DNA of 64,000 bases from Luteimicrobium album (GTDB taxonomy: Bacteria; Actinomycetota; Actinomycetes; Actinomycetales; Cellulomonadaceae): contig NZ_BSUK01000001.1 of the NCBI RefSeq assembly GCF_030161555.1, positions 682,001 through 746,000 on the forward strand, written 5' to 3'. Positions 60,222-64,000 of this stretch are shown in pieces. The translations under genes and the position numbers were made by a program. Positions within the stretch are counted from its first letter, which is position 1. Each line of letters opens with the position of its first letter. The notes beneath the pieces are model-generated. The model searched no databases. It had not been told where the DNA came from and was given only the letters and a program-made list of their open reading frames with translations.

Positions 60222-60941
60222 TCAGCCGAGCGGCAGGACCTCCGCCACGACGGGGAAGTGGTCGCTGGCCCGGGCGACGCCGTCGAGGTCGACACGCCGC
60301 GCGACCGCGCTCAGCCGCTCCCCCGTCAGGACGACGTCGAGCCGCTTGCGCGGGCTCGTGGTCGAGAAGGTGGGACGTCCGTCACCGGCGCCGGCGTCCG
60401 CGAGGTCGTGCGACTCCAGCGCCTGCCAGGCGGGTCCGCCCGGTTCCTCGTTGAGGTCGCCCGCGACGACGACGTCGCCCCAACCCTCCGGTGCCAGTCC
60501 GGCGACCGCGGCCTCGATGCGCGGCAGGTGCCCGGCGCGCTCGTCGACGTCCAGCGACAGGTGGACGGAGGCGACGGTCGCCTCCAAGGCGCCCCCGTGC
60601 TCCGTCTCGGGGAACCGCAGCCGCGCGACGGCAACGCCCCGGAGCGTCGGGAACCAGTGGCTGCGCCGCACGAGCCGGAGCGGGAGCCGCAGCGCCCGTG
60701 CACCGAGGACCTCGACCCCCGGGCGGACGAGGAGCGCCGTCGTGCGCGCGCCTGCGATCCCGCCGGGCACCGCGACCTTGAGCCCCGCGTCGCGGGCGAG
60801 CGCCTGCAGCCGCACGGTCGACGCCCACCACTTGGGCGGCTCCTGGAGCGCGACGACGTCGGCCTCGGTGTCGCGCAGGACGCCGAGCACGGCGTGCCGG
60901 TCCTGCTTGAGCGAGCGCACGTTGTAGCTGAGGATCCGCAC
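60222..60941 (-). CDS. Endonuclease/exonuclease/phosphatase-family protein
   Basis: Metal-dependent EEP-fold hydrolase of 239 residues. Motifs are RILSYNVRSL (Asn), VVALQEPPK (metal Glu), VASVHLSLD (His), VVVAGDLNEEPGG (Asp-x-Asn) and RASDHFPVVAEV (catalytic Asp-His). Substrate could be DNA, a phospholipid or a phosphate ester. Likely cytoplasmic, as no signal peptide is seen. It follows the M20 peptidase gene by nine bases and may share its message. Confidence 0.88.
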   Translation of the reverse strand: MRILSYNVRSLKQDRHAVLGVLRDTEADVVALQEPPKWWASTVRLQALARDAGLKVAVPGGIAGARTTALLVRPGVEVLGARALRLPLRLVRRSHWFPTLRGVAVARLRFPETEHGGALEATVASVHLSLDVDERAGHLPRIEAAVAGLAPEGWGDVVVAGDLNEEPGGPAWQALESHDLADAGAGDGRPTFSTTSPRKRLDVVLTGERLSAVARRVDLDGVARASDHFPVVAEVLPLG

Positions 60942-60950
60942 GATGCCAGC

Positions 60951-62409
60951 TTAGGGATGCGAGGCCGGGGCTGCTGTCGGCGCCGGGACCGCCTCGAGCA
61001 GCGCGGCCGTGAACGCGACGCCGCGGCCGAGCGCGGCGACCGTGACGTGCTCGTCGATGCCGTGGATCGACCCACGCTGCGCCGTCGTCAGGTCGAACGG
61101 CGAGAACCGGTACACGTGGTCGGAGATCGCGCAGTAGCGCCGCGAGTCCGACGCCCCGAGCTGCACGTACGGGGTGAGGACGGCGTCCGGGTAGGACGCG
61201 GCCAGCGCCGTGCGCAGCAGCTCCCACTGCGGGCCTTCGGCAGGCGAGACGGGCGACGGGTCCTCGCCCGAGACGACGCGCAGCGTGATGGTCGGGTCGT
61301 CGATCACACGGGTCAGGCGCGCGACGACGGACGCGACGGTCTCGCCCGGCAGGATCCGGACGTTCGCGTTGGCCCGGGCCGTCTGCGCGAGGACGTTCGC
61401 GCCGGGGCTGCCCTCGAGCTGGGTGACCGCGACCGTCGTCCGGACGAGCGCGTTGGGCTCGACGCCGAGGCGCGTGAAGGCCCTCGCGACCAGGGGGCGA
61501 GCCGGCCCGCGTTCGCGAACACGCGACGCATGGGCCCGTCGGCGTGGTCCGCCAGCGTCGCGAGGAGCGCGCGGACCGGCTCGGACAGCCGCGGCGGGAA
61601 CGGGTGGTCGTCGATGCGCGTGATCGCGCGGGCGAGGCGCACCGTGGCGCCGTTCGCGGCGGGCGTGGACGCGTGGCCGCCGTCGTCGCGCGTGGACAGC
61701 TCGAGGTCGAGGATCCCCTTCTCCGCGATCCCGACGACGGCCGTCGGGGCCGCGACGCCGGGCATGGCTCCCTGCACGACGGCGCCGCCCTCGTCGAGCA
61801 CGAGCCACGGGCTGATCCCGCGTCCGGCGAGGCGGGAGACGGCGGTCCGGGCACCGTCGCCGGCGGTCTCCTCGTTGTGCCCGAACGACAGGTACACGTC
61901 GCGTGGCGGGGTCCAGCCGGACGCCGCGAGCGCCTCGACGGCCTCGAGCACGACGACGAGCGCCCCCTTGTCGTCGAGCGTGCCCCTCCCCCAGACGACG
62001 CCGTCCTCGACGACGCCCGCGAACGGGGGTGGCTCCAGCCCGGCACCGCGGTCTCGACGTCGTCGACGGGCACGGGCAGCCCCGGGACGGCGACGACGTC
62101 GTAGTGCGCCATGAGGACCACGGGGTGCCGCTCGCCCTCCTCGCCGCCGGTCCCGCGCCACCGGAAGAGGACGCTCCGGCCGTCGGTGACGTCGGGCGCG
62201 CGCGAGACGAGCTCGCGCTCGAGGACGCGGTGGACGTGCGGGTACAGCGTCTCGAGGAGCGCGACGAGCTCGTCGAACCGCGCCCCGTCGACCTCGTCCG
62301 GCACGCGCGAGGAGACCGTCGGCACGCGGACGAGGGCGGACAGGCGGGCGGCGACGTCGTCGGCGGCGGGCAGGACGGGTGCTTCGGCAGACGCTGCGGG
62401 CTGGGTCAC
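60951..62409 (-). CDS. M20-family metallopeptidase (two frameshifts)
   Basis: Cytoplasmic zinc dipeptidase/amidohydrolase of about 486 residues after correction. Metal and catalytic motifs are VVLMAHYDVVAVPG (His, Asp), GRGTLDDKGALVVVLEA (bridging Asp), SFGHNEETAGDGA (catalytic Glu) and VLDEGGAVV, with C-terminal SIHGIDEHV supplying the final His. The family includes carnosinase and PM20D1-like enzymes. Frame breaks near 61495 and 62040 need one base each (RLAPLVARAFTR; VPGLEPPPFAG). GTG 62409 overlaps the MFS stop (GTGA), so the pair is coupled and may import and cleave a peptide-like compound. Confidence 0.88.
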
Positions 62410-63973
62410 GGGGTCGCTCCAGGGACGGGGACGGTGGGGCCGGGGCCCGCGACAGCGCCCGCCCCGGCGTCGTCGGCCGGGTCGGTGTCGCTGAACGCGA
62501 GGCGCGGGACGAACGCGAGCAGCACGGCCGAGACGAGGGCGGTCAGCCCGCAGATCAGCCACACGGCGTGGTACCCGCCGAGCGAGCCGGCGGTCCCCTC
62601 GCCGCCGGTGAGCGTCGCCGTCGTGCCGGTCACGAGCGCGAGCGCGAAGACCGCGGACGCGAACGACCCGCCGATGGTCTTGGTCGTGTTGGTGAGGCCG
62701 GTCGCGACGGCGGTGCGCTCGCGGGGTGCGGCCGCGGCCGCCGCGGCGGGCAGGGCCGCGACGAGCGCCCCGGACCCGAGCCCGGCGACGACCATGTTGA
62801 CGACGACCTGCGCCACCGAGTCGTGGAACGGCACGAACAGCAGGTACCCGACGGCGACGAGGAGCGCGGCCCCGATGAGCGTGCGACGCGGCGTGAGGAC
62901 CGCGGAGACCCGCGCGAACAGGAGAGCGCCGACGAGGCACGAGATCACGTACCCGCCGATCAGGTAGGACACAGTCGCGGCGTCCGCGCCGAGCCCGTAG
63001 CCGTAGTCGGCGCGGTCGGTGCGCGCGAACGTCGAGAGGGCGTCCTGCGCGCCGAGCACGCTGATGCCGAAGAGGCCCGACGTCACGAGCACGGGCCAGA
63101 GGGTGGCCCGACGCATCACGCGGAGGTCGACGAGCGGGTCGTCCTGGCGCAGCTCCCAGCGGCCGAACGGCCACAGCAGCGCCAGCCCGACGGCCATGAA
63201 CGCCCACACCCACCACGTCCCCGGGCCTTCGACCCGCAGGTACATGAGCCCGGCGCTCACACCGAGCAGCGCGAGCGTCAGCAGGACGGCGCCGCCCGTG
63301 TCGATGCGGCCGCCCGCGACGTCTGGGCTCTCCGGCACCTTGAGCAGCACGACGACGAACGCCGCGGTCACGGCGAGCGCGGGGACGGAGAGGGTGATCC
63401 ACAGCCGGTCGCGGCCGAGCGCGTCGCCGAGCTGGCCCGCGAGCAGCGCCCCGACGATCGCCCCGGCCTGCAGCGCGGCGACGATGAGCCCGGTGGCCCG
63501 CCGGGTGAGGCCGCGGGCGTCGGCCTTGCCGCGGGCGCGGTGGTGGATGAGCGCGACCTCGAGGGGCAGCCACACGGTGTACGTGCCCATGAGCGTCCAG
63601 GCGATTAGGTAGGTCACGAACGACGGCGCGAAGGCGACGCCCCACGCCGCGAGGGCCGTGGCCGCCGTCGTCCACAGGAGGACCCGCCGGTACCCGACGA
63701 CGTCGCCCGCCTTCGCGAGGACCGGCACGCACAGCCCCGAGAAGAGGAGCTGGGCGGCCTGGAACCAGTTGACGTCGGCGTCGTGGATGCCGAGGTGGCG
63801 CGCGACGTCCGTGAGGAGAGGCGTGTAGTAGCCCTGGATGATGCCGCTCGTCAGCTCGACGAACACCAGGAAGCCGACGATCCCGCCCAGCGCGGCGAGG
63901 CGGCTGCGGCGGTCGCCGGGCGCGCGGGGACCCGCGGGGTCGGGGGCGCCACGGGCGCGGACCTCTCTGTCAC
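62406..63973 (-). CDS. MFS transporter (frameshifted)
   Basis: Membrane transporter of about 522 residues with predicted 14 helices, as in DHA2-type drug exporters. Motif A-like KAGDVVGYRRVLL and GQLGDALGRDRLW are visible, and FASAVFALALVTG lies in the last helices. GTG 63973 followed by a C5 run that should be C6 near 63944 gives a complete N-terminus (MTERSAPVAPPDP...GFLVFVELTSG); without it the protein would begin inside helix 1. It overlaps the M20 peptidase gene. Substrate unknown. Confidence 0.85.
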
Positions 63974-64000
63974 GCGAGCAGAGTACCTGAGACCCCGGGT

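Overview
The window is very GC-rich and densely coded, with actinobacterial hallmarks: leaderless or GTG starts, a class E sortase, an MtrA-type response regulator, the topA/tmk/holB/S33-hydrolase/tRNA-Thr neighbourhood, many TetR regulators and sugar-uptake systems linked to glycoside hydrolases. It looks like a chromosomal segment of a plant-polymer-degrading Micrococcales bacterium (Cellulosimicrobium/Cellulomonas/Promicromonospora-like). The genus is inferred, not proven. No rRNA, CRISPR array, prophage or replication origin was seen.

Layout: 1-7.6 kb holds a furanose/ribose-type sugar ABC importer (binding protein, fused ATPase, two permeases) with a DeoR regulator upstream and a secreted glycoside hydrolase downstream. 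8.1-16.6 kb holds a membrane flippase carrying a pseudokinase-like segment, a protein with a RAMA-type modified-DNA-reader-like C-terminus, a thiamine-binding-family protein, a large FAD/4Fe-4S dehydrogenase and a GNAT acetyltransferase. 16.7-19.6 kb is the accessory spot: a TetR/DoxX pair, two repeat families and an IS110-family element. 19.7-26.8 kb has a YhgE/Pip membrane protein with a degenerate ABC-ATPase-like partner and a divergent TetR, an epimerase, an OsmC protein, an inhibitor-like secreted protein and a class E sortase. 26.9-35.8 kb is the core block: tRNA-Thr(CGU), S33 hydrolase lipoprotein, holB, tmk, a Gfo/Idh oxidoreductase, topA and a PAP2 phosphatase. 35.9-45.7 kb is an Opp/Dpp-type transporter together with a GH3 beta-glucosidase and divergent TetR. 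45.7-53.9 kb has a phosphotransferase, a two-component system and three glycosyl-transfer genes (GT2-GtrA fusion, GT39, solitary GtrA). 54-64 kb has an unusual LLM-flavin/FAD-oxidase fusion with a MarR regulator, a methyltransferase, a paralogous pair of exported small-domain proteins, an endonuclease/phosphatase-family protein, an M20 peptidase and an MFS transporter.

A dominant feature is sequence quality. About 25 single-base indels, nearly all losses of one base in a G/C run, break otherwise intact genes including topA. In each case a one-base correction restores the family's reading frame and a whole number of codons. I therefore annotate each as one gene and note the break. Translations taken at face value will be wrong.

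The most unusual biology is: the nuclease-like/RAMA protein, the pseudokinase-flippase, the LLM-FAD fusion enzyme, the ABC-like protein with a lost P-loop lysine and a Pro-Glu repeat tail, dispersed palindromic repeats (one supplies the end of a histidine kinase), and an IS110 element next to such repeats.
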